Positions 13,715 through 26,700 of a stretch of 64,000 nucleotides of DNA are shown here, one piece after another. Location of the stretch: positions 21,820,696 to 21,884,695 of the forward strand of contig VZDJ01007753.1 of the NCBI GenBank assembly GCA_008694505.1, given 5' to 3'. The position numbers and the translations under genes were made by a program. The notes under the pieces were generated by a model that was given only the letters and a program-made list of their open reading frames with translations, did not search any database and had not been told where the DNA came from. Source of the DNA: Cyanoderma ruficeps. Lineage: Eukaryota; Chordata; Aves; Passeriformes; Timaliidae. The first letter of the stretch is position 1; each line of letters opens with the position of its first letter.

Positions 13715-14850
13715 GTCTAGAAGCAGCATGACTTCTACAGCAGGAAATACTGCCTCTCTAACCTGCTGGAGTCCTGTCAGTAGGCATATGGATTAGGAGG
13801 ATACAGGAGGCGTAAAATATTTGGATTTTCTAAGAGCCTTTGACAGGGTTAGTAAAGAAACCCAGTCACCCTAGCCGTTGAGAGGGTGTCTTTTATGGAT
13901 TGCAAACTGGTTAAAGAATAGAAAGCAAAGAGTAGAGCTCATTGGTTGTTTTACAGAATGGATATTTCATTTTCAGGAGTAAGGTCCCTGAGGGATAGAC
14001 ACTGACACTGGTTTTATTAAACATTTTCATCAAGGACCTGCAGAAGAGAGTGCACAGTGAAATCTCCAAGTCTAAGGATAACATGAGGCTATTCTGTGTG
14101 GTCAGAAGTCATTGGCAACTTCAGAGCTCAGAAGGAAGGTGGCGAAACTGAGCAGGGAAGTAATATGTCAAATGAAATCCAGTGTACAAAAATCTAAAGC
14201 AATGCATCAGGGAAGAATAATCTGAGCTGTGCCTCATGATGCTGAATTCAGAATTACCACCCAACAATTGGGAAAAGTGTCTTGGAGTCATCCCTGGCAA
14301 GTCTCTGAGGTCACAGGCTCAGTGTGCAGTATTAAGCGAAATCAACAAAATGCAGGACATCATCAGAAAAGTTTTCTTCAGACAAGATAGAGCACATAAT
14401 TTTGCTGCTGTATAAAAATGTGTGTGCGCCCACTATTTTGGTGCTGTGTGTCTCAAGAGATGCTGTGAAATTGAACGATGAACATTGGAGGCAATTAAAA
14501 TAATCAAGCAGATAGATCAGCTGCTTATAAGGAGGATAAAAAACCTGGGATTGGAGAGATCTGGGGAGAATTGTGGTTTATTACCAAGTAGATTATCCAG
14601 CTGTGGAACTGGTAAATAAGTTCCACACAGTATGAGGGCAAGGACCACTCACTGAATTCTGTACAAGTCATCTAAAGAACAAACAAAAGAAAATACTTCT
14701 TTATGCAGAGTCTGAATCACTTTAGAGACTTCTACAGAAGGCTGTGAAGGACAAACAATGTGAGCAGGTTCAGAAAGGAATTAGAAAAGCAAAAGGTCCA
14801 CGAATGAATCTTACCCAGACTAAGCAGGCATCAGCCTTCTGATACCCCTT
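13715..14850 (+). mobile_element. Decayed CR1-clade LINE, reverse-transcriptase and 3' part
   Basis: Conceptual translation of short plus-strand pieces matches the CR1 ORF2 reverse-transcriptase pattern. KQHDFYSRKYCLSNLLES, from 13721, aligns with the family's QHGFxxGKSCLTNL block. LDFLRAFDRV at 13821-13850 corresponds to motif A (LDFSKAFDTV). LLNIFIKDLQKRV lies just before 14060. The catalytic FADD-like site corresponds to SKDN at 14071-14082, so the paired aspartates are gone. LGVI near 14281 and further pieces to about 14640 match the later ORF2 region. Stops and frameshifts interrupt the frame, and the spacing from motif A to motif C (about 250 bp) is shorter than in intact elements, which suggests an internal deletion. 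The 5' end is truncated, as is typical for LINEs, and the 3' boundary is approximate. This is an old, inactive copy. The divergence resembles ancient sauropsid CR1 subfamilies more than young avian ones. Confidence 0.85.
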
Positions 14851-17369
14851 AATGCAGCAGTTCTGCTGACTGGGAGAGCGTGAGGGGAAATGACTGTAGA
14901 AAGCTGTGGGCTGGTGTGTTGTCTGTAACATCACCATGGTACTTTCAGAGGCAGAACACTGGGGTATTTTGGTTATGGGTCTTTTAATGTTTTTAACATG
15001 TCTTGATTATATTAATGTCTAGTTTGGTTTTCATTTACCCAAGTTTTACATTTGTGTAGTTACAGAGGCATTAGTTTTTTTCTCTTCTACTTCAGATCAG
15101 AGTATATGAAGTACACTGGACACCAGGTCTGCTCTTCTCTCTTTTATATGCATGCAGTTTTAAAAGTTGGACTCATATCCATACATACAGAACACAAAAC
15201 TTGACAATCCAAATAAAGAAAACCACGTCAGAACAAAGAAAGTAAAACCTTTATTCAATAGCTTAAACCTGAAAAACCAATGTACCTTTTTTAAATCCTT
15301 GCATTTTCTTTCACTTTTCACCAAAAAACGTTTGTTTATTGTTTGCTTTTACAAAGGCTTGGCACACACACTACTTCTTTTGAACTTCAAGTGTAAACAA
15401 TAAAAGCTTTTTCCGGCTTCCACCCACCCTCCTCCTCAAATATCTTTATTTTTTCCTAATGGAGATGGAAAAAATCTCTTGTCACATGAAATCTTTATGA
15501 GAAACTTTTCAAACAGAAAAAAAAAAGAATAAAAATGTAATATATTACTAACTGTAAGCTACATGGCTACCTTGCTGTCTCTGGGTCACATAAACTCATT
15601 TCTATAACAACCCGGTTATAGTTGTAGGCTCTTCGGCTACATGTCCTCTTCCGAAAGAAAATAATTTACTTTATCTATTGAAGGAGCAAGAGGTTTATAG
15701 GGCACATTTGGGATACTACTTCCAGTCTCCCTTTCACAATTCACCCCAATTTTTAAGGAAATTCAGCTACCACTAAAAGTTGGTGAAACCTGTGTTGGTC
15801 CTTCTCTGATGGCAAGCCGCTTTTCCAAAGCTATGTCTCCCTGCTGGTTGGAGGAGGCTGTGTTTGGCAGCAGGGCCACTGTGCAAAGGGACTGTACATC
15901 TTACCTGTCAGGCCAGAGGGGCAAACCTGGGGATGACCCACGGACAGTTTGTGTGCCAAGCCCCGTGGTGTCAGTGGTCACTCTCTAGTCCAGGGCACTG
16001 ACCGCAGGAGCATGTGCTCCCCCCCTTCTGTACATGCAGAAACATATGCCTTATTATATGGCAGACATGTTGCATGATCTGATGTGCTCTGCTGTACTTG
16101 GAGGCTGGTGGTGTGCTGTGTCACTGATTTAAAGAAATACCAATCTCAGTGGCAGGCAGTTGGAAGCAATTAATTACCAATGGATGGCATGTACAGCTGT
16201 TGCTTATGTATGGAAACAGAAGAGAAATTAGATTTAATTGGTTTAACATAATGAAGAACGTGGCATTTATTTTATTATAGCTTTTATAAGCTGAGATACT
16301 TGAATTTCATTTTCATAATTTTTTGGATATAGTTGGGCAGAACTCTCTTGACAGATGAAAAAATCCCAGAGGAACAAAAATTGAGGATGTTCAACTGCCT
16401 CATTAGAAATTTGCAGGATCAGAGGGGGAACATACATATTAGACTAATGAATGATTAAATTAAATATTTTGCTATGTATGCCTATTGCTGCAATTTGGGC
16501 TAGCTTCCAAATAGACATCAGACAGTAGCTGCAATTTTTTTTTTTTTTTAAGAAATTCAAAGTCCAGATTTAAATAGGAAGAGCTGGTGTAATTTACTAA
16601 ATCATGATGAATAGATATTTTGGTTTTTGATTATATTAGACCTACTGACATGAAAGGATAGTGAAGAGAAGAACAATTATATCTGCATGTGAAATGTAAA
16701 CATATTCTATAAGTACAAACCAAATTGAATTACCGCATATCTATAAACATTGCTATTAACAGCTCCTATTTGACTGTATTCTGCTCCCACTGTTCATGAA
16801 GTAACTGTGAGGTTAAATGCATCTATTTCCTTAGCTCAGGCTATCATTATAAAGAGAAAAATTTAGTTCCATGTGACCCTAACATTTAGCTCATTAACGT
16901 TTTTGAAAATACTCCTTGTTAAGAGGTGCTGTCCCTGTACAAAGTATTGATATGGTACTGCAGCTATTAAGCCTTATAAATAAACACATTTCTACATTAC
17001 TGTCAATTTAATGCTCACTTTCTAATTGTTTAATGTGAATAAATGCAATATAACCTGCATTCATGCAGTGCTCTTTTTGAAGACCTGTTTGTAGACATGT
17101 TTGCAAAAATTACTGCAAACTAATATTGGTGATGTAATGCTAAGTTTATTTTTCACATTCACAATTAAAGAAAATAATCTAGGTACTGCATAGCTGCATG
17201 CTGTGCTGCATGGAGGGAGACTGATGTTGAAAAGCTGGAGGAAAAATAGTTTAAATTTATTCTGAATACAAACATTTCCCAGCTGAGGAAAGAGACCAGT
17301 TGTATTTTACCTTCAGATTATATCACCTTTCGTAATGCCAAACATTTAGATTTTTTTGTCTGTTTTTTA
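14851..17369. other. Non-coding stretch, no gene seen
   Basis: No convincing frame. It holds a GC-richer patch at about 15780-16040 of unknown nature and a 15-base T run at 16535-16549. The AT-rich block at about 16700-17160 has a non-repetitive look of the kind often seen in conserved non-coding elements (inference only). Confidence 0.6.
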
Positions 17370-17489
17370 AGAACAACATCTTGTATCCCTTCCCTGCCTA
17401 TCTTGTGTCCTACCCATGATAGGGGAGTTGGAACTAGATGGTCTTTAAAGTTGCTTCCAATAAAAATAACACTGTTATTCTATGATTCT
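17370..17489 (+). mobile_element. CR1 LINE 3'-end fragment
   Basis: The stretch carries the typical CR1 3' segment GGGGAGTTGGAACTAGATGG, then TCTTTAAAG, a CTTCCAA block, and the tail TATTCTATGATTCT at 17475-17488. This order is diagnostic of avian CR1 3' ends on the plus strand. The element is severely 5'-truncated, as most CR1 copies are. Confidence 0.92.
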
Positions 17490-17588
17490 CATAAATTATT
17501 ATAATGAGACTTCATGGAATTGTCAGGCTGCATGTAGGCTATCTACAAATGTTTAAAGACATTTTAAAAATTTGGAATGCCAATGAGA

Positions 17589-17635
17589 GGGGGGCAGGGC
17601 AGGGCAGGGCAGGGCTGGGATGGGCAGGGCAGGGC
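17589..17635 (+). repeat. (GGGCA)n pentanucleotide minisatellite, G-quadruplex-prone
   Basis: Near-perfect GGGCA units run up to the assembly gap, broken once by GGGCTGGGATGGGCA. Runs of three or more G separated by one to four bases fit the usual quadruplex pattern on the plus strand. The true array length is unknown because it enters the gap. Confidence 0.95.
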
Positions 17636-17717
17636 NNNNNNNNNNNNNNNNNNNNNNNNNNNNNNNNNNNNNNNNNNNNNNNNNNNNNNNNNNNNNNNNN
17701 NNNNNNNNNNNNNNNNN
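17636..17717. other. Assembly gap (82 N)
   Basis: Unresolved bases lie between two different G-rich pentanucleotide arrays. Translations crossing this gap are meaningless. The gap size may be only nominal. Confidence 1.
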
Positions 17718-17766
17718 GAGAGGAGAGGAGAGGAGAGGAGAGGAGAGGAGAGGAGAGGAGAGGAGC
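17718..17766 (+). repeat. (GGAGA)n pentanucleotide minisatellite
   Basis: About ten perfect GAGAG/GGAGA units follow the gap, giving a pure purine strand. Such tracts can form triplex or tetraplex structures and often cause sequencing drop-out, which may explain the neighbouring gap. Confidence 0.97.
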
Positions 17767-20700
17767 TTTTAAGCTGTTTCAGACTCTGGGTTTCATTTTT
17801 TAAATTAAGGGGTTTTTAAATTTATGTTTATGTTTCTCATAGACAGGAACAAACCTATCCCCCTCAGTTTGGGGGAAGGGAGAAAATCAAATCTAGATAT
17901 GAAGCTCAGTGATTTCTTTTATCTCAAAAATAGTCTTGGAACAGAAATCCTGAACATCTGGAAAAGACCAGAACCAGACTGTTCTTTCTTCAGTGGCTAA
18001 AATTGCTCATGTAGTTCAATCCACAACCCAGTGAGACAGAAATCCCAGCTGCTGGATATACCAATATAGAACTCCAAAGGGTGTAAAGTGCAGAGCAAAT
18101 ATTTCAGAGTAGAAATCGGTCTCAGACAGATGCTGTAAATGATTTACTGAATCACAAATAAAGGTAAAATTTTAATAAAAGCCTGAGTTCTGCACTCATG
18201 TATCCAGTATTTGATCAGCTGATTTTGGCAGCTTTTTGAAATTACTTGTGTTGAGAGACAAGTATGTTCTGTAAAGTAAAAATGACCTCTGCATAAGAAA
18301 CTGTACATTATATGGAAAGTTTGCATAAACACAATTAATGTAGGATTGCTTACTAAAACCATAAACTGATGACAGATATTTTCATTGTGAGAATTTCCGT
18401 ATATCAGAGTGTTGTGGAAAAACATAGCATCCAATGCTACTAATTCACTTCACTTACCTTTTTAAGAAAAGTCTCAGATGCACTTAGTAAAAGCAGCATG
18501 TACCTGTCTGTCAGCAGAGCAGCCTTTAGTGTTTATTCACCTCCAATTCTGCAGAACACATGCCTGGAGCAGCTGGCAGATGCATTCAGGGAAACAACTG
18601 GTCCCTGTCAACACCACCCAACCTTCTGAGGCCAAGCAGGCACTTAGAAAGTCACAAATAAAGACCAGTGTTTTGTTTTGCCAATAGCCTGGTGTGTTTT
18701 CCCCTTCTCTTTTGTTCAGAATGTGCAACACCATCAAAGGGACCTGATTAGAACAAAGGAACAGGGATCACTGTAACAATTATGATAAAAATGAAAATGC
18801 ATAATAAAAAAACAACCCCAAAATCAGGAAAATAATGCCAGGTGAAGATGAATAGTCATCCGCTGGGAACAATTACATAGCAGATGCATCCAAAAATTCA
18901 TTATCAACGTATAATTTGACATGTTCCTAGTAATGCTATTCATTGCATTTACAAATAATTCATCACAGGTGTTGTGAACTAAAATGGGATACAAGATCCT
19001 TATGTTATTCACTAGGACAAGAGGAAATGTCCACTTTGTAATTGCACATTGCATTCAATTTTATTAAAAGGTTTTGTCTTTTGTTGTGTAAATTCTTCTG
19101 CCATGCTGGATAAACCAGATATAGAGAAACTGCTTTCTTTCCAAAACATATTTATTCTCGCCAAAAGAGTGGTAAATATGCTATTATTTCACTTCCTTTT
19201 TCTATTTTTCTCCTTTACTCAAAACTAAAGTACCTGATTTTGCAAGCTATGTTTTGTATTGTTAGTTTCACTGCTTTCAGTTACTTCTGGTGTACTTCTA
19301 ATGTTGCAGATCTTGTTCCTTTGAGCTTCTTTCTAATAATCAGATCTTCTAGCAGAGGCAAGTCTTGTTCATTCAAGTGTAGCACTATTATTTTAAATAG
19401 AAAGGTATATGCATGAATAATTGCATCAGGGATTGATGCAGGATATTTTTTCTTTAGCTTGACTCAAGGCAAAACTCTTATTTAAACTTTTTTATTTATT
19501 GTTTTAGGATTAATTCTGCATTGAAGCTCTGCCTAATTTTGCTTGTGTTACTACAAAATCCAAACATAAGTAGAAATTAACAAAAGGCAGCATTTAATTC
19601 CAGGTCAAATTCCACAAATAATAACAAAAAAATTACCTCTTCATTTCTCTTTTAGTCTGAAATTCATGAGAAAGATTCACTGCCTTTATCACGAAACTTT
19701 AGTGTGATAGTATAACAATAATTGATTAATAAACACTTGACACTAGAAAGCGGCCCAGCATCGCTGTGTTTTGAACCCTAGAATGCAGTGTCAAATGGAA
19801 CCTTCAAGCACATATATATAGATAAGCACACTTTTGAAAAAAGAATAATTAATGATTAGCCCGAGCCTAGGTAATCTATGATGCATTCTGATCATATTGT
19901 TCTGTCAGGAATTTCAGATCACTGATGTAAACACAGTTGAAGTTTTAAAGGTAATTTTTGAGCTAGTGACTGGTTACTTCATATTTAGTTCTTTTTTATG
20001 GCTTCTCCTTTCTGCATTTGACCACTACACCAGATGCAGGGTTTTGCTGTACAGTGACGCAGTAGGATTTTGTTGTGCATCTGACCTGCTCATAGGTCAC
20101 CTGGCTCCAGCATGGCACACACAACGTGTGCCACTCAGGCAGCTGAAGATGACAACTGTCTGTATCTTATGGTGGTTTGCCATTGATAAAAAACTATTCA
20201 GTAGGCCAGAGAGAGACACTGTGAAAGCAAACAAGACACATTCACTGATTGGAAGATTTCACTGAGGAAACCATTCAAACAAATTAGCAAAGGAATTGAG
20301 TTCTAGTCTCCCCTCTGCCAGGTTAGTGTTATAATCACATGGCTAAAGAGTGACATTCAGTTTCTGTGTGACAAGTACCGCATGAAACAGGGTGAAGACT
20401 CATCTGGACTGAAATCCTCACCTCATTTCAGAAGAATATATATGGTTTGAGGCATAAAGCACCTGTTGAAGTGAGGGGCACTGAAAACTTGTCAGCCCTG
20501 GATGACTGCTCAAACTACCTAACTTGGTAGAAGTGAAATGTTGTCATTGACTTTTCTTCAGAGCAGCATGTTTTGATTATGGGGAATGATTTTGCTTCAC
20601 CTCCCACACTCATTCTTTCAAAGAAGAGGGTTAAAAACCTACTTTGACTTACACATTTAAAGCTAAGACTTTTCATTGGAAAAAATATGTACTTCCTTGT

Positions 20701-23700
20701 AAGGCATATTGATAGAAAAAGGGCTGATTTCTGGACAAATTACTGTGGTGATGAGGGCATGAGGAAGCCCAAGTGTCTTCAGGTTTGTGTAGTCTGCTAA
20801 TTAGTAGCTGTGCATTGCTGATGTATCATAGTATTGGGTTCTTCAGATAAGAACTTGAAAAAAAATATGAAAGAACAGCTGACATTTGAAAATGGTCATC
20901 AGAATTCTTCATTTGTTCCCTGGAGCTGCTGGTCACCACATTCCTCAAAGAAATCACATTTATCTGCTAAAATTACAAACCTTACCTCCTGTTATGGTTA
21001 GTCAGGATAAGACACCACCTCTTTGTGGTAGTGCCACCAATTTTCAACAGCTGAGGGCAGGAGCCAATGATTTGAAATCAGCAATGTTTCCTTTTCACTA
21101 ATCTGATGATTCTTATTGGTAATTAGGATGTTGAGAGAAGATTTAAAATTTTTCTACCTTCTTAAGGAACAGAGCAGTACTACTATATGATCCTTGTTTT
21201 TTCAAAGAAGGAATACATTTTATTTTCAAAAATCTCTTCTTACTTTTTAAAAAGAGAACCATAAGGCAGTGGGATTTATATAAAGTTTATACACATTTTT
21301 ACTGCATTGAATGCTCCAAGTAGAAGTAAAATAATATTTTAAAAGGAAATTCAGTGATTAAACAAAAAAAATTATAGATAATTCAGAGCAGTGAAGTACA
21401 AAAATGAAAATTTGGTCATGACAGCTCTGACAGGTTTCCCTCTTCTGTAGGATATTCTTTTAAAATATCAAGCTAATCTCCTGCAACTAGACTCTGCAAG
21501 TTTCCAGTATTTTTTACCTGCTGAAGTAAGCTAGAATCCAGAAACATACTGCAGGACAGTCTGACTGCAGAACAAAGATCCAGTTTTAAGATATTAAATC
21601 ATGAAGATGGTCTGTGTAAGTCACCAAGGACATTTACATAAGTGTCCCTTTCTACTGAAACCTGCCATGAAACAAAGTGAATGCCCTATCTCTTAAAGAA
21701 ACTGTACAGTACCAACCCATCAGCCTATGCTAGAATAAGATAGCTACAGACTAATTTAAGGAAGGGAACATGGGAAAACAGAAATGTAAATAGTGGGGAG
21801 AGCAGGGCAGGGAAGAAAAAAAGAGCAAAGATGGACCGGATTTCTCTTTGTGAAGTTGACCTCACAGTCCCCTTCTACATTACTTGCCTGTTTCTTCTTT
21901 TCATTAATCCAATGTATTTTTTTAATATGAAGATAAGCAGAGAGACTGCAAACCAAGGCTTGACAATAACAATGGGTTTTGATATTGAGTATTTACCATC
22001 TAATATAGGCAAATTGTACTTATTGTCACCAACGTTTTGGTCTGTAAAATATATGCCAGTGTTTTAATGTGGACAATCTGTGAAAGGTGACTGGAACTTT
22101 TTGTTGTGATTTGCTTGTGAATACCTGAAAATATGGACATTTACACAATAACTTCACAATTCTGTTCGTTGTGTTCTATCAGAATGTAACTCACCAACTT
22201 ATTCTCATTCTGTATACTTGTCTAGAAGCAGGAGAAAACATCCATTAAAATTCTCATCTTGCTTTAGGTATTTTTTCTTTGGTATATTTCAAAAAATAAA
22301 TTAATGAAATGGTGGGAGAAATGGGGAATAAACTAATATTACAGTTTCATTATAGGAATTGCAATTATTACAGAACTCTTTTTTCCTGTAGCTCATCATG
22401 TATAACAAAGCTATCATTACATTTGCATGTTTTATGTTGTATCTACTTGAGAACAATATGTCAGTAAGCATCAGTTTCTAAGTGACTAGAGTTAAAATCA
22501 CTCTCCATAAATCTTCCTTTGAATCTTTTCATGCTAGTAATGTTTTATAAAGTGTCACCTATTTTCCTTTTTAAAAAGTAATCAGCCCACAATTTAAGAT
22601 TTGGTGAACTTGTACTGCCACTTGGAATAAGTAAATAAATAAATACAGCCAAAGGACAGTGACATTTTTGCTTACATTTCCCTAAATAATGTAAATAAAG
22701 AAGAAGATAGAACTAAAATATTTTTATATAAATGGCTGAAGTGTATGAAGACAATTCATTTGTTTTATGTCTTTTGCCATTCTTGCATGGAAAAGAGTTA
22801 AGTTTTCAGGTATGAAAGAAGTTACAATAAAAAGATAATTAAGGAAATTAAACAAAACTAAGGGACTTCCTATTTACACATCCTCTTCCTGTCCTCATTT
22901 GCCTGAATTATATCTGACTTCAATCCCACATAAACATCCTGTCAGCACTTCCTTCACAGGTAGAATGACCTCCTCCTGGATGTGAAGAATGACGTCACCT
23001 ACATGTTCTGCACTATTTTGCCTCAGTCATTGCAATTTCACAATTGCAGACAGTAACATAATCTGTCAGTTCTTATGCCAGGAGACTTCTCTTTTTTTTT
23101 TTTTTTTGTCTTTGTACAATAGTATAAAACATGTCTGTAAACTCTGTGATGTTTATAAACACTTCCTCAAATTTATTCTCTACGATTTTTGAAAACCTTT
23201 TGCTAAATCTGCCAAGATGGGGTAGATTAATCGTCCCTGGCAATCATTTTTTGATTACGATGCAGCAAGCATTTTTTGTTGGGTTGGATACCTACAGCAA
23301 AACAAATATGGTGTGTTCATAAATGGAAAAGAAGTCAAAACTCTTATTTTATGCTTCATGATAACAACCACTGATATACTGGGATCTATTTCTACCAGAT
23401 CCATAAAATAGCAGACCTATTTTAGGTGGCATATCACACAGTACTGCTAATAGGTCTCTTCTGGGAGTTCCCTGTTGTTTTGCCAGAGGAGCTCTCCTAA
23501 TTCAGTTTTACATTGTTTCTCTTGAGGTAGATGATTTGAGCAAATGAGTTTCTTGGGGCTGATAGTTGTGGTCACTAGAATATTTAGTAGCAGTTCAACA
23601 TAACGTAGCCTAAGAATTCATTTTCTCTGTAGAAGAAGGCATATCTGGGTGTTCTAAATTTCCTTTTCAATAGTAGAGAATTTATTGTCATTATAAAAAA

Positions 23701-26700
23701 GACAAAGACTGCCTAAGATAATTAATATGTATGAACGCTAAGCATCTGACCAAGATCTGAAAGTATGAAAAGCCTTCCCTTTCTTTCATCCCTCTCTCCT
23801 TTCTCCACCTGAACTCTTTCAAAAATATAAAGAAGTACAAATAAAAAATTTCTATATGAACATAAGAGCCCAGGCTTCTGAGGTCTGACTAAATTTTTAG
23901 TCTTTAGCCCCACCTTTATCCATGTGGTGTCATGTCTGGTGCACTGCTACCTTCATGCACGTTTTTCTTCTGTCAGCAAACTTCTCACAATCTAGTATTC
24001 TACAGTCCTCAACAGGCTGATGTACCGATAACAGCACTCTGCCTTGTTTTCTCCTGAGGTGTCTTATGTAATGACTTACTTAATGTAAAGGTCTTCAGCT
24101 GAGAAATGCATGAGGAATGAATATGACTTGGTAAAAAAGGTAAAGGTGATAGTGAGCATCTATAAGGGGAAAGCGACAGTGTAGGGTGGTGGCTATCAAG
24201 GTTAGCTGCAGGGAGAATTGTCATGCAAGGTCTAGAGAGAACCAGAATGTGGGGATGACATATCCTAAAGGGATTAAAGCAAAAGAAATCCTAAATAACA
24301 CATGCAAGAAAAATGTCTTTATCTCCAATTAGATTTAATTTTGAAAGATTATGGTGATGACTTTTAAATTAACTCATTTTTTGCAGTATAACTTTTTAGT
24401 AAGGAATTATTCAAAACAGCATATGACATTCTCTCACACTGAAAATGCTGTAACCGCATAATTGACTGGATTTTACCCTTATAATGGTACATATACATGG
24501 TATACTTGCAGAGATTGTTCAAAAGACACTGCAAAAAAAGTTGTGAAATAAAGTATAAAATGCCTCCTTTTTATTTTCTCATTTTTTCCATGCTATTTGC
24601 CTTAACATATTTATCTAGAAAGCATAACTTTCAGTTCAATAAAAGGACAAGACATTGTCCCCAGCTAGGACATAACTAGCTTTATAGTCATTAATCTCTA
24701 TTTCAAGTATTCATAATGTCTACTATCTGGAGAGTTATCTAGGACATCAGCAAATTTCTTCTGAGTTCAGTAACACTTACAATAAAAGCTGTGGGAGTTT
24801 ACACATATGCTCAAACCTAACACATCCCTATATGATGAAAAATTAAAGGATTAGAGTGGTCTTGGGAAGCAGAATTCTTCCTGATCTACTCATTTATTTA
24901 GGAAGTTTACAGTTGCTATACATGATCTCAGTGGCACAGAGAGCACCTAGCAGTGGGAACAATCTCTTCCTGAATGCCACTGCTTGCTGTGGCCATACCC
25001 TCACTGAAGAGCAGTCCTTGCATCACCTGTGACCGACAGAATGGTACTGCACTAATAGGTACATCACAGACCAGTTAAAGCACAGAAGTGCTAGAAGTTC
25101 AGTCACAATTTCAGTTTGATTATTATACAAACTCATTTTTTACTTTTCACAACTATTTGTACAAGACACTCTGTTTCTCAGAATGTTCAAGGGTGCATGA
25201 ACACCTGGGTACACGTGCTTACCACATCAAATGTTTCAAGTCCTTCTCTTCCTTATGTATATTCCAACCATGCAGACAGAAGGAAAAAATATCATGTTAT
25301 TCAATTGAATAAAGATAGGCAGAATAATCAAAACTATAGTCTTAGTAGGTAATTCATGACAAACCACAAGACTTAATTTTTTGCATAATGAAGAGAAATA
25401 ACTTGGAAAGAAAATCACTTTCAAAACACAAAATCTCTATTTATATAAAATCTGTGAACTGAAAGTATGCTAAATTTATTTAAAAAATAGCTGCAGAAAG
25501 GAGTTTACATAGCTGAAGTAGTTCTGATAACCAAGCTCTGATAACAATGCAAATAATTTCCAGTATCTAGAGCTTTAACAATATTCAGAGATCATGTATA
25601 TCTTCCCTGCTGATATTTGTCTAGTGAAAAAGAAGAGATATTACTAAAATACACATAAAACTAGAATGAAATAATTTGTAAGCAAAGCAGCTCAAAACCC
25701 AGAAAATAGTATCTCAATCTTCCTGTATTCTTTTTTATTCACTGCACCATAGCATGAGTAATTTTGAAACTGCAACATTCCATTTATTGTACAATTATGT
25801 TCTATTATTTTCCTGTTGCCACAAAGCTTCCATGAAAACACGCTCCATATATGCCTAAGCAGTTTACCTTGTATGAGTATTTGCATTAAATAAATGAAAA
25901 TTCACCTCTTTCTAAAGATATCATGCAGAGACACAAAAGTATTCCCTGCTATTAGGAATGTGCTTGTACAGATCTAAAAATTGTAAATGAATTTGTAGAT
26001 GGTTGGTTCCATTTAAGTGAAATAGACTGAGCATAGATCCTTATGAAAATGTGTTTACTTAACCAAAAAACATAAATATTTTTATTAAATAGGCTGATTT
26101 CTTGTGGATGTAAGATTTTAAAGAGCTGTACTTAAAAGGAATATTCCAATGAGAGTCTATAGTCTCTTTCTTTAACAACATTTTAGGGTGCAGGACATGC
26201 TTCAGAAGTCCCGTGGAAGGTTTAGATAAATGCATGGTATAGCATCTAGCAGAAACACTTATCCATTTTTTCCCCAATATTGAACTACCTAAATAATTGA
26301 TTTACTTATAATGGGGATCTTACAGCTTCCATTGTAATTATGTCTACTATTGCAAATTTTAAAAGTCAAGCTGACTGTTTATTACTTCTATTAAATGCAA
26401 AGTACATACTTTTGAACTTTATTTTTATTTAAAATTGCTTTATTTTTCTGAATGGTTAATGAAGAAAAACAAAAAGAAAACAAAACAAAATGACCAGCAG
26501 CATTTTTGTGTATATGTAATACTCAATGTCTGAGGTTTTGCAAATTAAACACCAATAGGGAAAAATCACAAGGAGAAATGGAGCTTCAGAACAAATGTAT
26601 TTCTGTGATACTGTCTGTAATTCATACTAGATAATCATGAACCCAGCAGCTAATGACCTCTATCTACTCTGATACATTAAGTCCAACCAAAGATAATGGT

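Noticed and set aside
17504..17803. Overlapping frames of 80-99 codons
   Set aside because: They cross the 82-base gap and consist of pentanucleotide repeat translation.
19897..20265. 122-codon open frame
   Set aside because: No domain or family pattern, no splice-site context I would trust, and the sequence is low in coding character.
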